A DNA stretch of 33,203 bases from an uncultured Olsenella sp. GTDB taxonomy: Bacteria; Actinomycetota; Coriobacteriia; Coriobacteriales; Atopobiaceae. Positions 18,708-28,200 of this stretch are shown in pieces. The stretch's first letter is position 1, and each line of letters begins with the position of its first letter. Where the stretch lies: NCBI GenBank assembly GCA_900314535.1, contig OMVT01000032.1, forward strand, positions 1 to 33,203, given 5' to 3'. The position numbers and the translations under genes were made by a program. The notes under the pieces were generated by a model that saw only the letters and a program-made list of their open reading frames with translations, was not told the origin of the DNA and ran no database searches.

Positions 18708-18731
18708 CTCCACAATTCAGACACTTTTTGG

Positions 18732-18765
18732 TATCCCCAGTAATGCAAGCGCGTTACTGGGGATA
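18732..18765 (+). other. Hairpin between tig and clpP
   Basis: Perfect 12-bp stem TATCCCCAGTAA/TTACTGGGGATA with a 10-nt loop. It is followed by TTCAG, not a T-run, while a T5 stretch precedes it, so it is a poor terminator for the plus strand. A second small hairpin AGTAG/CTACT (18770-18783) follows. An RNA processing site, an attenuator or an operator dyad for clpP are possible. Confidence 0.5.
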
Positions 18766-18801
18766 TTCAGTAGGAATCTACTAGCAGTTGGAAGGGGAGA
18801 A

Positions 18802-19422
18802 ATGCACAATCCAACGAACACTCCGCTGATTCCGTATGTCGTTGAACAGACGCCGCGTGGCGAGCGCAGCTATGATATCTATTCGAGGCTGCTCAACGAT
18901 CGTATCGTCTTCCTCGGCGAGGAGGTCACACGCGATAGCGCCAACCTCGTTATCGCCCAGCTCCTGCACCTCGAGAGCCAGGATCCCGACAAGGACATCT
19001 CGCTCTACATCGACTCTCCTGGCGGAGACGTCTATGCAGGCCTCGGTATCATCGATACGATGAACTTCATCAAGCCGGACGTCTCCACGATCTGCGTCGG
19101 CATGGCTGCCTCCATGGGTGCTGCCATCCTCGCTTCTGGCACGAAGGGCAAGCGAATGGCGCTGCCGAACTCGATGATCTTGATCCATCAGCCGAGCTCC
19201 GGTGTCCAGGGCCAGCAGACGGATATCCAGATCGTCGCAGACGAGACGAAGTGGATCCGCCAGCACCTGAACGAGATGCTCGCTGAGGCCACCGGCCAGC
19301 CGATCGAGAAGATCAATGCCGACACCGAGCGCGACAACTATATGCGCGCAGAAGAGGCCAAGGAGTACGGCCTCGTCGACAAGGTCATCGGCAGGCGTGT
19401 GGACGCCACCGAAGAGGAGTAG
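18802..19422 (+). CDS. clpP: ATP-dependent Clp protease proteolytic subunit
   Basis: Protein of 206 residues. Serine protease triad S104 (in GMAASMGA), H129 (in LIHQPSSG) and D178 (in TERDNYM). It forms the double-heptameric chamber fed by ClpX or other Clp ATPases. The open frame continues 47 codons upstream through the tig stop and the hairpin; ATG at 18802 is right because GGAAGGGGAG precedes it and the family starts near PYVVEQT. A short propeptide may be removed. It ends 3 nt before clpX. Confidence 0.97.
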   Translation: MHNPTNTPLIPYVVEQTPRGERSYDIYSRLLNDRIVFLGEEVTRDSANLVIAQLLHLESQDPDKDISLYIDSPGGDVYAGLGIIDTMNFIKPDVSTICVGMAASMGAAILASGTKGKRMALPNSMILIHQPSSGVQGQQTDIQIVADETKWIRQHLNEMLAEATGQPIEKINADTERDNYMRAEEAKEYGLVDKVIGRRVDATEEE

Positions 19423-19425
19423 TGA

Positions 19426-20712
19426 ATGGCAGACGACGAAATGCGCTGCTCGTTCTGCGGCAAGACGCGGAGCCAGGTGCGCAAGCTCATACAGGGGCCC
19501 AACCATGTGTACATCTGCGATGAGTGCGTGAAGACGTGCGAAGACATCATCAAGGAAGCAGACAGGGCAGAGGCTGACTTCAGGGAGGCAGAGGAGCCGC
19601 AGTTCGCTACTGCCGCCCCCATCAAGGAGCTTCCGACCCCTCATGAAATCTACAATGAGCTCTCCCAGTACGTCATGGGCCAGGAAGAGGCAAAGCGCGC
19701 CATGTCGGTAGCGGTCTACAACCACTACCGCCGCATCATGGCAGGAAGCGAGCCTTCTGCCGAAGGCGACGACGTCGAGCTTGCCAAGAGCAACATCCTG
19801 CTCCTGGGCCCCACGGGCACCGGCAAGACGCTCCTGGCGCAGACGCTGGCGCGTTTCCTCGAGGTGCCATTCGCTATTGCTGATGCCACCACGCTCACCG
19901 AGGCCGGATATGTTGGTGAGGACGTCGAGAACATCCTCTTGAAACTCATCACGGCTGCCGACGGGGATGTGGAGCGTGCCCAGGTCGGCATCATCTACAT
20001 CGACGAGATCGACAAGATTGCGCGCAAGGCAGAGAACCTCTCGATCACACGCGACGTGTCGGGCGAGGGTGTCCAGCAGGCACTCCTGAAGATCCTCGAG
20101 GGAACGATGGCAAGCGTGCCTCCTCAGGGCGGCAGGAAGCACCCGCAGCAGGAGCTCATCCACATCGATACGACGAACATCCTGTTCATCTGCGGCGGCG
20201 CCTTCGTCGGCCTCGATAAGATCGTGGCTGACCGCATCGGCAAGAAGGGTGTCGGCTTCAATGCCGAGCTCACGAAGAAGGTCGACGAGGACGAGGACTT
20301 CCTCATGTCCAAGGTCATGCCGCAGGACCTGCACAAGTTCGGCATGATTCCCGAGTTCGTGGGCAGGATTCCTGTCATTACGGCAACGCATGAGCTCAGG
20401 GAGGATGACCTTGTCCGCATCCTGACAGAGCCCAAGAACGCTATCGTGAAGCAGTACAGGCGCATGTTCGAGCTCGAGGGGGTCGATCTCGAGTTCGAGC
20501 CTGAGTCGCTCCGCGAGATTGCCAAGCTTGCGCTCAAGCGCAACACTGGCGCCCGTGGCCTTCGCGCCATCTGCGAGGCAACGCTTCAGGATACGATGTT
20601 CGATCTTCCGAGTGATCTCGATATCTCGAAGGTGGTCGTGACCAAAGAGGCGGTAGACGGAACCGAGCCGCCGAAGCTTATCCGCTCTGCTGACAGCAAA
20701 CAATTCGCTTAG
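19426..20712 (+). CDS. clpX: Clp protease ATP-binding subunit ClpX
   Basis: AAA+ unfoldase of 428 residues. N-terminal C4 zinc finger C8, C11, C31, C34 for substrate and adaptor binding; Walker A GPTGTGKT at 128-135; Walker B IIYIDEID near 189-196; sensor and C-terminal subdomain [13 protein letters not shown]. The ClpP-docking loop reads GVGF rather than the common IGF. It unfolds tagged proteins into ClpP. ATG at 19426 lies 3 nt after the clpP stop with GAGGAG upstream, so the two are co-translated. Confidence 0.97.
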   Translation: MADDEMRCSFCGKTRSQVRKLIQGPNHVYICDECVKTCEDIIKEADRAEADFREAEEPQFATAAPIKELPTPHEIYNELSQYVMGQEEAKRAMSVAVYNHYRRIMAGSEPSAEGDDVELAKSNILLLGPTGTGKTLLAQTLARFLEVPFAIADATTLTEAGYVGEDVENILLKLITAADGDVERAQVGIIYIDEIDKIARKAENLSITRDVSGEGVQQALLKILEGTMASVPPQGGRKHPQQELIHIDTTNILFICGGAFVGLDKIVADRIGKKGVGFNAELTKKVDEDEDFLMSKVMPQDLHKFGMIPEFVGRIPVITATHELREDDLVRILTEPKNAIVKQYRRMFELEGVDLEFEPESLREIAKLALKRNTGARGLRAICEATLQDTMFDLPSDLDISKVVVTKEAVDGTEPPKLIRSADSKQFA

Positions 20713-20735
20713 CATTATAACAATAGAATGTCAAT

Positions 20736-20773
20736 AGCCCCTTTCTGTAGAATGTGTGCAGAAAGGGGCTTTT
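20736..20773 (+). terminator. Terminator after clpX
   Basis: Perfect 12-bp stem AGCCCCTTTCTG/CAGAAAGGGGCT with an 11-nt loop, followed by TTT, 24 nt after the clpX stop. It separates the protein-quality-control genes from the pilus locus. Confidence 0.9.
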
Positions 20774-21021
20774 CATATCAAGTTATATTCATGTAACTGA
20801 GAGAAAACACTTGTACATTCAGGGACAAAAAAGGGCTTGTCAGCTCCCATTATTATTGCTAAGCAACTTTTCAGGTTAAAAACAAACTGAAAAATTTGGT
20901 CTCAACATGCCAACAAATGATATTTTTGACTAGGAGGATTTATTCTCCATGCAGACAATCCATAGCACGGTGGACCTTTTTGAGCACAGTATCAGAGGCA
21001 CCGGCGTGCGGAGCGTAGCTA
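20774..21021 (+). other. AT-rich leader of the pilus operon
   Basis: No recognised gene. Clearly more AT-rich than the flanks. Contains a GACAA/TTGTC dyad around an A-tract (20824-20841) and a hairpin TTTTCAG/CTGAAAA (20868-20893). No convincing -35/-10 pair was found. A strong AGGAGG (20932-20937) precedes an ATG at 20949 that opens a frame one base out of register with the pilin (see findings). Confidence 0.4.
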
Positions 21022-22671
21022 TTGGGGGTAGCTGTGCGAAGCCTGAGCCGACAGCTCGTGAGCTGTCTAACTGCACTTGCAATGATTCTCTGTGGCATCT
21101 GCGCGCCTGTTTCGGCGTACGCAGCGGGAACGCTGGAGCTGAATGCTTCAGATGGAGTTGCGCGCTCCTACAGCGCCTACAAGATCCTCGACGGTGACGT
21201 GTCGGGGCACGGTGCCGCTCAGACGCTGAGCAATGTCAGCTTTACCGATGCGATGCCTGCCACTTCCTGGCAGAATCTTGGCGCACCCGTTGGCACGGCC
21301 CAGGATGTCGCTGACTGGCTTTCTGCCAACGAGACGCCCTCTCTTGCCAACGAGATTGGCTGGGCGGTCGAGGCTTCCGGTGTCGCTGCCGACAAGGCAG
21401 ATATCACGACGGGGGAGACCGAGCTCGAGGATGGCTATTGGCTGATTGCTTCTTCCGATTCCTCTCCGGTGCTTGTGCTCGTCGGCGGCAATGCCACGAC
21501 GAAGGTCACGGAGAAGGCGGAGGCCCCCGTTCTCGTGAAGCAGGTCAGGTCTGACGGCGACTGGTCCGACTTCGCTGTTGCTGGAAACGATATCGATCCC
21601 GAGTACCGTCTCGTGGGCACCCTTCCGAAGACCTATGACAGCTTACCCGTGTATCACTACGAGTTCGATGATGTGATGGATCAGTCCCTCACGCTCGACA
21701 GGTCTTCCATCAAGGTCGTTGCCGCTTCTGCTGATGGCAAGACGACGAAGGACCTCACATCTATCGCAGAGATCACGCTTTCTGGCCAGAAGCTCACGGT
21801 CAACTTCGCAGATCTCAAGAAGGGTCTTCCTGAGCTCGGCGAGTTCCACACTATCACGGTCACCTATACCGTACATCTCAATACGCTTGCCACGGCTGGC
21901 CTCGTTCACAAGAACGAGAACGATGCAACGCTTACCTATACGAAGAAGCCGGCAAAGGCTGTTTCTGACAGTGTGCAGGATGCCACCGTAGGCGTCAGCG
22001 TCTCGAGCATCCATGCGTCAAAGGCAGCGATTTCCCATATTCCGCATTTCTTCGCTGCTGCATCTACAACCGATGCAGCATCCGAGCGCCAGCAGGCAGA
22101 GGTGGCTACCTGGTTCGTGCGCCTGACGAAGAAGGATGCCCAGAATGGCCAGGAGCTTGCTGAGGCTGGCTTTACTGTCCAGAATTCCAAAGGCCTCTAT
22201 ATCAATGCCGACAGCACGGCGACGGAAGAGAAGACCGATGCCTCCATCTGGCGCACCGACGACAAGGGTGCCGTGACGGTCGCAAATCTTGCCAATGGCA
22301 GCTACACGTTCAAGGAAGTCGAAGTCCCTGAAGACTACGATGCAGCTTCCGATGTGACAGTGACGCTCCAGGGCGACAGGAATAATCTCAAAGCTACAGC
22401 TGATGCTGGATCCGTCACGGGCGTCAACTCCGCATCAGGCGTCATAGACCTTACGATCGAGGATAACGAGAAGGGGAAGATGCCGAATTCGAACGGTGGA
22501 AATGCTGGCACCACGACGGCGACTGCAGCATCTTCCAAGGGCAGCAGGGCCGGCATGCCGGATACGAGCGATTACAACCGCATCGGGCTGGCAGTGCTTC
22601 TGATAGCAATCGGTGTTGCCGCACTTGTCGTCTCACGTGCACTTTCCCACAAGGACAGGCAGGACCACTAA
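21022..22671 (+). CDS. Ancillary isopeptide-forming pilin
   Basis: Surface pilin of 549 residues. Signal peptide with hydrophobic core LTALAMILCGICA and cleavage after AYA. Three regions follow: an N-terminal domain (about 37-170), a pilin-type isopeptide domain (about 190-320, PVLVKQV...HYEFDDVMDQSLTL) and a CnaB-like domain (about 365-480) with an E-box (YTFKEVEVPEDYD). The C-terminus has sorting signal MPDTS at 512-516, a hydrophobic helix and the tail SHKDRQDH. Domain order matches SpaA/FimA-type pilins polymerised by class C sortase. The start is uncertain: TTG 21022 (GGAG 8 nt upstream) or GTG 21034. A better-placed ATG at 20949 is out of frame by one base. Confidence 0.8.
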   Translation: MGVAVRSLSRQLVSCLTALAMILCGICAPVSAYAAGTLELNASDGVARSYSAYKILDGDVSGHGAAQTLSNVSFTDAMPATSWQNLGAPVGTAQDVADWLSANETPSLANEIGWAVEASGVAADKADITTGETELEDGYWLIASSDSSPVLVLVGGNATTKVTEKAEAPVLVKQVRSDGDWSDFAVAGNDIDPEYRLVGTLPKTYDSLPVYHYEFDDVMDQSLTLDRSSIKVVAASADGKTTKDLTSIAEITLSGQKLTVNFADLKKGLPELGEFHTITVTYTVHLNTLATAGLVHKNENDATLTYTKKPAKAVSDSVQDATVGVSVSSIHASKAAISHIPHFFAAASTTDAASERQQAEVATWFVRLTKKDAQNGQELAEAGFTVQNSKGLYINADSTATEEKTDASIWRTDDKGAVTVANLANGSYTFKEVEVPEDYDAASDVTVTLQGDRNNLKATADAGSVTGVNSASGVIDLTIEDNEKGKMPNSNGGNAGTTTATAASSKGSRAGMPDTSDYNRIGLAVLLIAIGVAALVVSRALSHKDRQDH

Positions 22672-22780
22672 ATCAGCTTTCAAGCTCCAATTATTCACTT
22701 CTGCATATGCCACCTCTCACCAGGGTGTCCTATGGGCTCGGCTTCCTTAGGGAAGGGAACAGGAAGAAAGGACGTTGTAC

Positions 22781-24359
22781 ATGAATAAGACGAACATCGC
22801 ACGCCTCGCGGTGACGGCAGGCCTCACGCTTGCGATGGGTGCGGGAATGGTGGCACCGGCAACGGTCGCTTTTGCTGAAGACGCAGCGACAACCGGCAAG
22901 ATCACCATCACCCAGACCGATGGCCAGAAAACTGGTTTCGATGCCTACCAGATTTTCACTGCTACAGTAGAAGATGACCAGAGCGCAACTGATGGCAAGA
23001 AGGTCTCCGACCTCCAGTGGGCAAATGGTGCCGAAGCCGTAGTCGAGAGCGTTGCCAACCATCCGTTCAAAACAGCCCAGGATGGTGCCGACTGGATCAA
23101 GAACCATGTCCAGAATACGGGCAAGACGACAGCTGTCGAGGCAGCGAGCGATGCCTACAAGCTTGCTAAGGCATTTCAGGACAGCAATCTTGTCCCAAGT
23201 TCCGTGACGCCGGGGAAAGAGGCAGATCTCAGCAAGGGCTACTGGCTGTTCGTGACAAATGAAGGTTCGCTCCATGAGGGCGAAGTCGCGACCTCTCCCA
23301 TCTTTGCCGTTGTCGGCGGAAGCGCTGTCAAGGTAGCCGAGAAGGACTCTCTCCCAACAGTCGAGAAGACCGTTAACGGGAAGACCGCGGATTCGGTGGG
23401 CGTGGGCGACACCGTCTCCTATCACCTCACCGGAACCGTGGCAAGCAATATCGATACCTATTCGAAGTACTACTACAAGTTCACCGATACGCTGTCTGCA
23501 GGCCTTGACTATGCTGCCGGTTCGGTAACCGTGAAGGTTGGAGGTACTGAAGTATCTGAGAGTGAGAATACGTATTCAGTTGAATACGACAAGGACACCC
23601 ACACCCTTACGGTGACCTTCAAGGATCTCAAAAGCATAGGTGTAGATATCACGAAGGACACCCAGGTCACCGTGGACTATAGGGCCACCGTGAATGCCAA
23701 TGCGCAGGCGGGGAAAAGCAACAACCTTTCGAACAGCGCAAAGCTTACCTATAGCAACAATCCAAAGACTGCAGATCAGGGCGAGCCGGACGGCACCACC
23801 GATACGCCGACGCCTTCCAAGACCCTGAGCTATACCTACAAGCTCAACCTCATCAAGCTGGATCGCGACACCGAAAAGCCGCTTTCCGGCGCTGTGTTCA
23901 CGCTCCAGGACAAGGATAACAACTACATCAAGGCCGATGGCACCAAGACCCAGACCGAAACTCGATGAAGGTACCTACACCCTTCATGAGGTGACGTCAC
24001 CTGATGGCTACGACAAGACTGCAGATGTAAGCATCAAGATCACGCCGACGATTGCAGGCAATGATGGACAGACGCTGATTGCCCTTGACAATAAGGTTGA
24101 AAAGAATGCCGACGCTATTGCTGGCGTATCAGATAACACGCTGGGCGACCACAAGCTCACGGCCAAACCAAACACGGCCTCCGATGTTGACTCCGGCACC
24201 GTCACGGTGACCGTCGGCGACAAGAAGGAGATCACGATGCCGCTGACCGGCATGAAGGGCACCACTGCTCTCATGGTCTATGGCTCTGCGATCCTCGCTG
24301 TCTCTGCCGCAGCCTATCTGAAGCACAAGCGCAGCGCCAGCAACGACGATGCCGAGTAG
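22781..24359 (+). pseudogene. Major pilin gene, reading frame broken near 23965
   Basis: The first frame starts at ATG 22781 (AAAGGA upstream) with a signal peptide ending VAFAED. It has an N-terminal domain, a pilin isopeptide domain (VEKTVNGK...SYHLTGTVASN, about 190-330) and the start of a CnaB domain, and stops at 23966-23968 right after QTETR. The rest, from LDEGTYTLHEVTSPDGYD (E-box) to sorting signal MPLTG, membrane helix and tail KHKRSASNDDAE, follows in another frame to 24359. Compared with CnaB domains, roughly 10-20 codons between the two parts are missing, so a deletion rather than a single-base slip is likely. As read, the product would be secreted without a cell-wall anchor. Assembly error is the alternative. 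Confidence 0.8.
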
Positions 24360-24375
24360 CTTCTAGGCGATTCTT

Positions 24376-25251
24376 GTGGGTGCAGGAGCAGACAGGAAGA
24401 AGGGCACGTCCCGCAGGCCGTCCCGTATCTGGACGATCCTTCCTCTTGCGGGCATGCTTGTCGGCCTCGCCATGCTCCTGTACCCGCTCATCTCTGACTG
24501 GATCATCGCCTATCACGACCATCAGGCCGTGAGCGAGATGCAGTCCACCTACAGCGAAGCAGACGATCCTGAGGCACAGGCAGAGCTTCATCAGGCAGAT
24601 CTCTACAATGAGAAGCTTGCCGGCCAGGAAGTGGACGAAGATGTGCTGCCGTACGATCAGCAGCTCTCGCTCACGAAGCCGTACATGGCGTACCTGGTGT
24701 GCCCAAAGATCGATCTGGAGATGCCCATCTACCACGGCACCGAACAGGAGGCGCTTGCTGCAGGAATCGGACATATCGATACGACGAGTCTTCCGGTAGG
24801 TGGCAGCACCTCCAACTGCGTGATATCGGCGCATTCCGGCATGCCGGACATGCGGGCATTCGACGATATCAGGCAGCTGGAACCAGGAGACCTCTTTGCT
24901 CTCGATGCTTTGGGACGTGAATGCGTCTTTGAGGTGGACAACGTCGAGGTCATCTCTCAGGACGATTATGACGCCTGGAAACAGGCTATCGCTCTCGTTC
25001 CGGGAGAGGATACCTGCCTTCTGGTCACCTGCACGCCCTACGGCGTGAACGACCACCGTCTTCTGGTACGCGGACACAGGACAGACCGTGCACTCGATCG
25101 CGATGAAGGCACAGGAAATGTGAGCAACTACGTGAACCGCAGGACCATCCCCGCAATGGCTGGCGTTGCAGTTCTCGTAGCAGCACTTGTCGTGGGCAGC
25201 CTGCTCACGAAGCGTGCCCGGAAGAAGCACCATCCGGACGCGAAGGCATAA
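24376..25251 (+). CDS. srtC: Class C (pilin-polymerising) sortase
   Basis: Transpeptidase of 291 residues. N-terminal membrane helix (about 19-40), sortase beta-barrel, and a C-terminal membrane helix (about 258-280) typical of class C. Catalytic H153 (SAHSGM), C219 (LVTCTPYG) and R228 (NDHRLLVRGH). It should cut sorting signals and join pilin subunits through lysines. The lid region lacks a clear DPW/DPF motif; DDP at 63-65 and DVLPY at 89-93 are the nearest. The start is GTG 24376, 16 nt after the pilin stop, with only a weak AGGCGA upstream. Its natural substrates here carry MPDTS and MPLTG. Confidence 0.88.
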   Translation: MGAGADRKKGTSRRPSRIWTILPLAGMLVGLAMLLYPLISDWIIAYHDHQAVSEMQSTYSEADDPEAQAELHQADLYNEKLAGQEVDEDVLPYDQQLSLTKPYMAYLVCPKIDLEMPIYHGTEQEALAAGIGHIDTTSLPVGGSTSNCVISAHSGMPDMRAFDDIRQLEPGDLFALDALGRECVFEVDNVEVISQDDYDAWKQAIALVPGEDTCLLVTCTPYGVNDHRLLVRGHRTDRALDRDEGTGNVSNYVNRRTIPAMAGVAVLVAALVVGSLLTKRARKKHHPDAKA

Positions 25252-25266
25252 CACGGAGGGTTTGCC

Positions 25267-28200
25267 ATGTTCAGAAGAAACAGTCTCATGACGCGCATCA
25301 TCTCTGCGGTCTTGTCCGTAGGGATGGTCTGGTCGATGTCGCCGACATCGGTCTTGGCAGAAAACGCGGTATCCCAGAATGCTTCTGCTGCTCGGACCGA
25401 GAGCACACAGATGCAGGAAGATACAACAAAGTCTCAGGAGAAGACGCCTGCCACTATCGTGCTGGATGCCAATGGCGGCACTGGCACGATGGAGGATGTC
25501 CAGATAGCTGACTCCTCTGACTTCGAGCAGAAGCTCAGCGCAAACGTCTACAAGCGCGATGGCTATCTCTTCATGGGTTGGTCCACTACGGCAAATAACA
25601 AGGATGCCAAGAACGCTGCAGGCAGGGTAGTGACACCTGCCATCGCGGTGCCTGATGCGGCAGACATCGCCAACTGGAAGTTCCTGTGGGATGCGAATGG
25701 CGACGGCACGGCAGATCCTGGAACCGAGACATTCGATCTTTCATCCTGCGTAAAGGATGGCACACTCACGCTCTATGCACAGTGGGCACGCATCACGACG
25801 ACGGTGCACTTCGACGGCAATGGTGCAACCTCCGGCACCATGGAAGACGAAGTCATGCCGCAGGATACCGATACGGCACTGTCTCCCAATGCCTTCGCAC
25901 GTGATGGCTACAAGCTCACTGGCTGGTCTACGACAAATGACAACCAGTCCATCAAGGACGATCCTGCAACTGCTGCAGATGAATCCTTCCTGGCAACGTT
26001 CCTCGGCGACCAGGCGCATTTCCTCAAGAACGTTGCAAGCTATGACTCTGACGGCGATGGTGCTGCAGAGTCTTTCGACATGAACTATGCCGCTGCGGCA
26101 GATTCGAAGAATGCTGCCAACAGTACAATCACGCTCTATGCGCAGTGGGAGAAGCTTCCTGAACAGAGCGCTTCTGAGAATGCCGATGCAAATCAGAACA
26201 AGAGTACAGAGACTGCTGAAGATAGCGAGCAGAAGACCGATGAGAGCCAGAGCGCTTCTGCAGACCAGGTCGCAGCAAGCGATACTGGCTCCGATAGCGC
26301 TGCAGACAATCAGAATGCCGAAGCAGTGGCAACTGACTCTTCTGATAGCAAGGAAGAATCTGGTGCCGATGAAAGTGCTGACTCTTCGGATGAGTCAGGC
26401 CTCGTGGCAGAGTCCGACGAGGACCATCTGAAGAATGCCGCACCTGCTGAAAGCACGGCTGACAATGCCCAGGCAGACGTCAGGGATGCAGACCGCGGCG
26501 GAGCGGACAACCTTTCCGTCAAGGTCCAGGACACCTCAGCTGCGACTTCCTTCGCCCAGTCTCTGAGCATGCTCTTTGCAGCTCCTGCCAAGGAAAGCGC
26601 TGCAGCACCGGCTGACAATCCTTCACAGGATGGAGAGAGCATCAAGGAGCTCTCTGTAAAGTGGGAGACTCCGGGCAAGGTTTCTGCAGACGACTCTGCA
26701 CTTACCATCTTCACGCCTTCTGACAACAGCAAGCAGACAGCGAAAGCTTCAGTCTATATCTCGCTTGACAGCAACAAGAGCTACAAGGCCGGCTCTGTCC
26801 GCCTTGTCATCCCTGGCCATATCTTCAAGAAGCGCGATGGCTCGAAGACAGGCAATCTCGTTCTCCCGCTTGTCGAGAATCCAGGAACAAAGACAGAGTT
26901 CAACTGGGCATATGATGCTGAAAACGACGTCTATACGCTGACGAGCACGCGTGATATCTCCGGTCGCTCTGAGATCAAGATCGAGATGGGCTTCGAGAAC
27001 CTGACGCCGTCCACCCTTGTGGATATGCAGGCTTCTTCTGACTTTGTCGCAAAGGCCTATGTCATGAACAGCAAGGGCAATCTGCTGACAAAGACCTCCA
27101 ACACCATCAAAGCAACCTTCGATACGCAGGAGACGCTGAAGACCGCAGAGATCAAGCCTAATGGACAGATTCCTTGGGAGACGAAGGTTCCTGCCTCCCA
27201 GATTCCTGAAGACAAGAGGATTGCAGGTGTCGATCAGTATCTCGTCGTTACCTACTACACCTATGCCTATCACACGGGCAATACCGCTTACACGCTTGGC
27301 TGGGATACAGCTAACGAAGACTTCGGCGCATATGATGACGCCAATGGTGCCAAGGTAGCCGACGGTGTTGTCATCGATGGCGGCTCCGGCATAGATACCC
27401 AGAATGGCTGGAGCTGGGATGGCAATACTGGCTGGCACTATGTGAAGGTTGCCTACGACTTCAGCAAGTTCAGCGCAGATACCGACTATACCCTCAAGGC
27501 GGGTGCCAAGTGGACGCTTACCGAGACGGACAACGCAGGACAGATTCATGTGCTGCCCGCCACAACGTCTGTCAAATTCGCATGGCACAATCCTGTGCCG
27601 GTGCCTCCTGGCGGACACTATGCCCACATGAACTGGGGCGATGACAACAATGATTCGTTCATGATGCATCTTTCCATTAACGGCTACCAGTATGACTATT
27701 CGAACAGGACTTTCAGCCATTCTGAGCTGCTCCGCGGCTACTACGGCATCTATCGTACGGCGCTGAACGATCTTGCAGAGGGCTCTGATGCCACGGTCCG
27801 CTATGAGAAGTATCTCCGTGGCTACATGCTGCCGGACCAGCTTGTGCAGGGTGGCGACAATACCAAGAAGGCCAGCTTCTCGAATCCTGTTCGCATGGTT
27901 CTCGAAGATGGTGACTATAGCATCGCTGAGAACGCGGGAGACCCGCAGTATCAGGGCCTCACGGCAGGTACTGACTACGACATCGCCTCTGTCTTCGTGT
28001 GCAAGCCGACGCATGTCTATAAGGCAACAGAGGTCGATGCTTCGAATCTCCAGTCCAAGGACTTCCTCTATGAGACGGGGACAAGCGAGCCGTACTACTA
28101 TTCTCCTGGCTCGAAGGTCCAGGGTGGCACGTATGGTGTCGCATATGAGAAGACAGACGACCTGGACTACTATCCGAAGTCTGTCGTCGAGGCAGAAGTG

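Noticed and set aside
20949..21197. Separate 82-codon gene with a strong ribosome-binding site
   Set aside because: After about 24 codons it merely reads the pilin signal-peptide region in the wrong frame; kept as a start-site question for the pilin, not as a gene.
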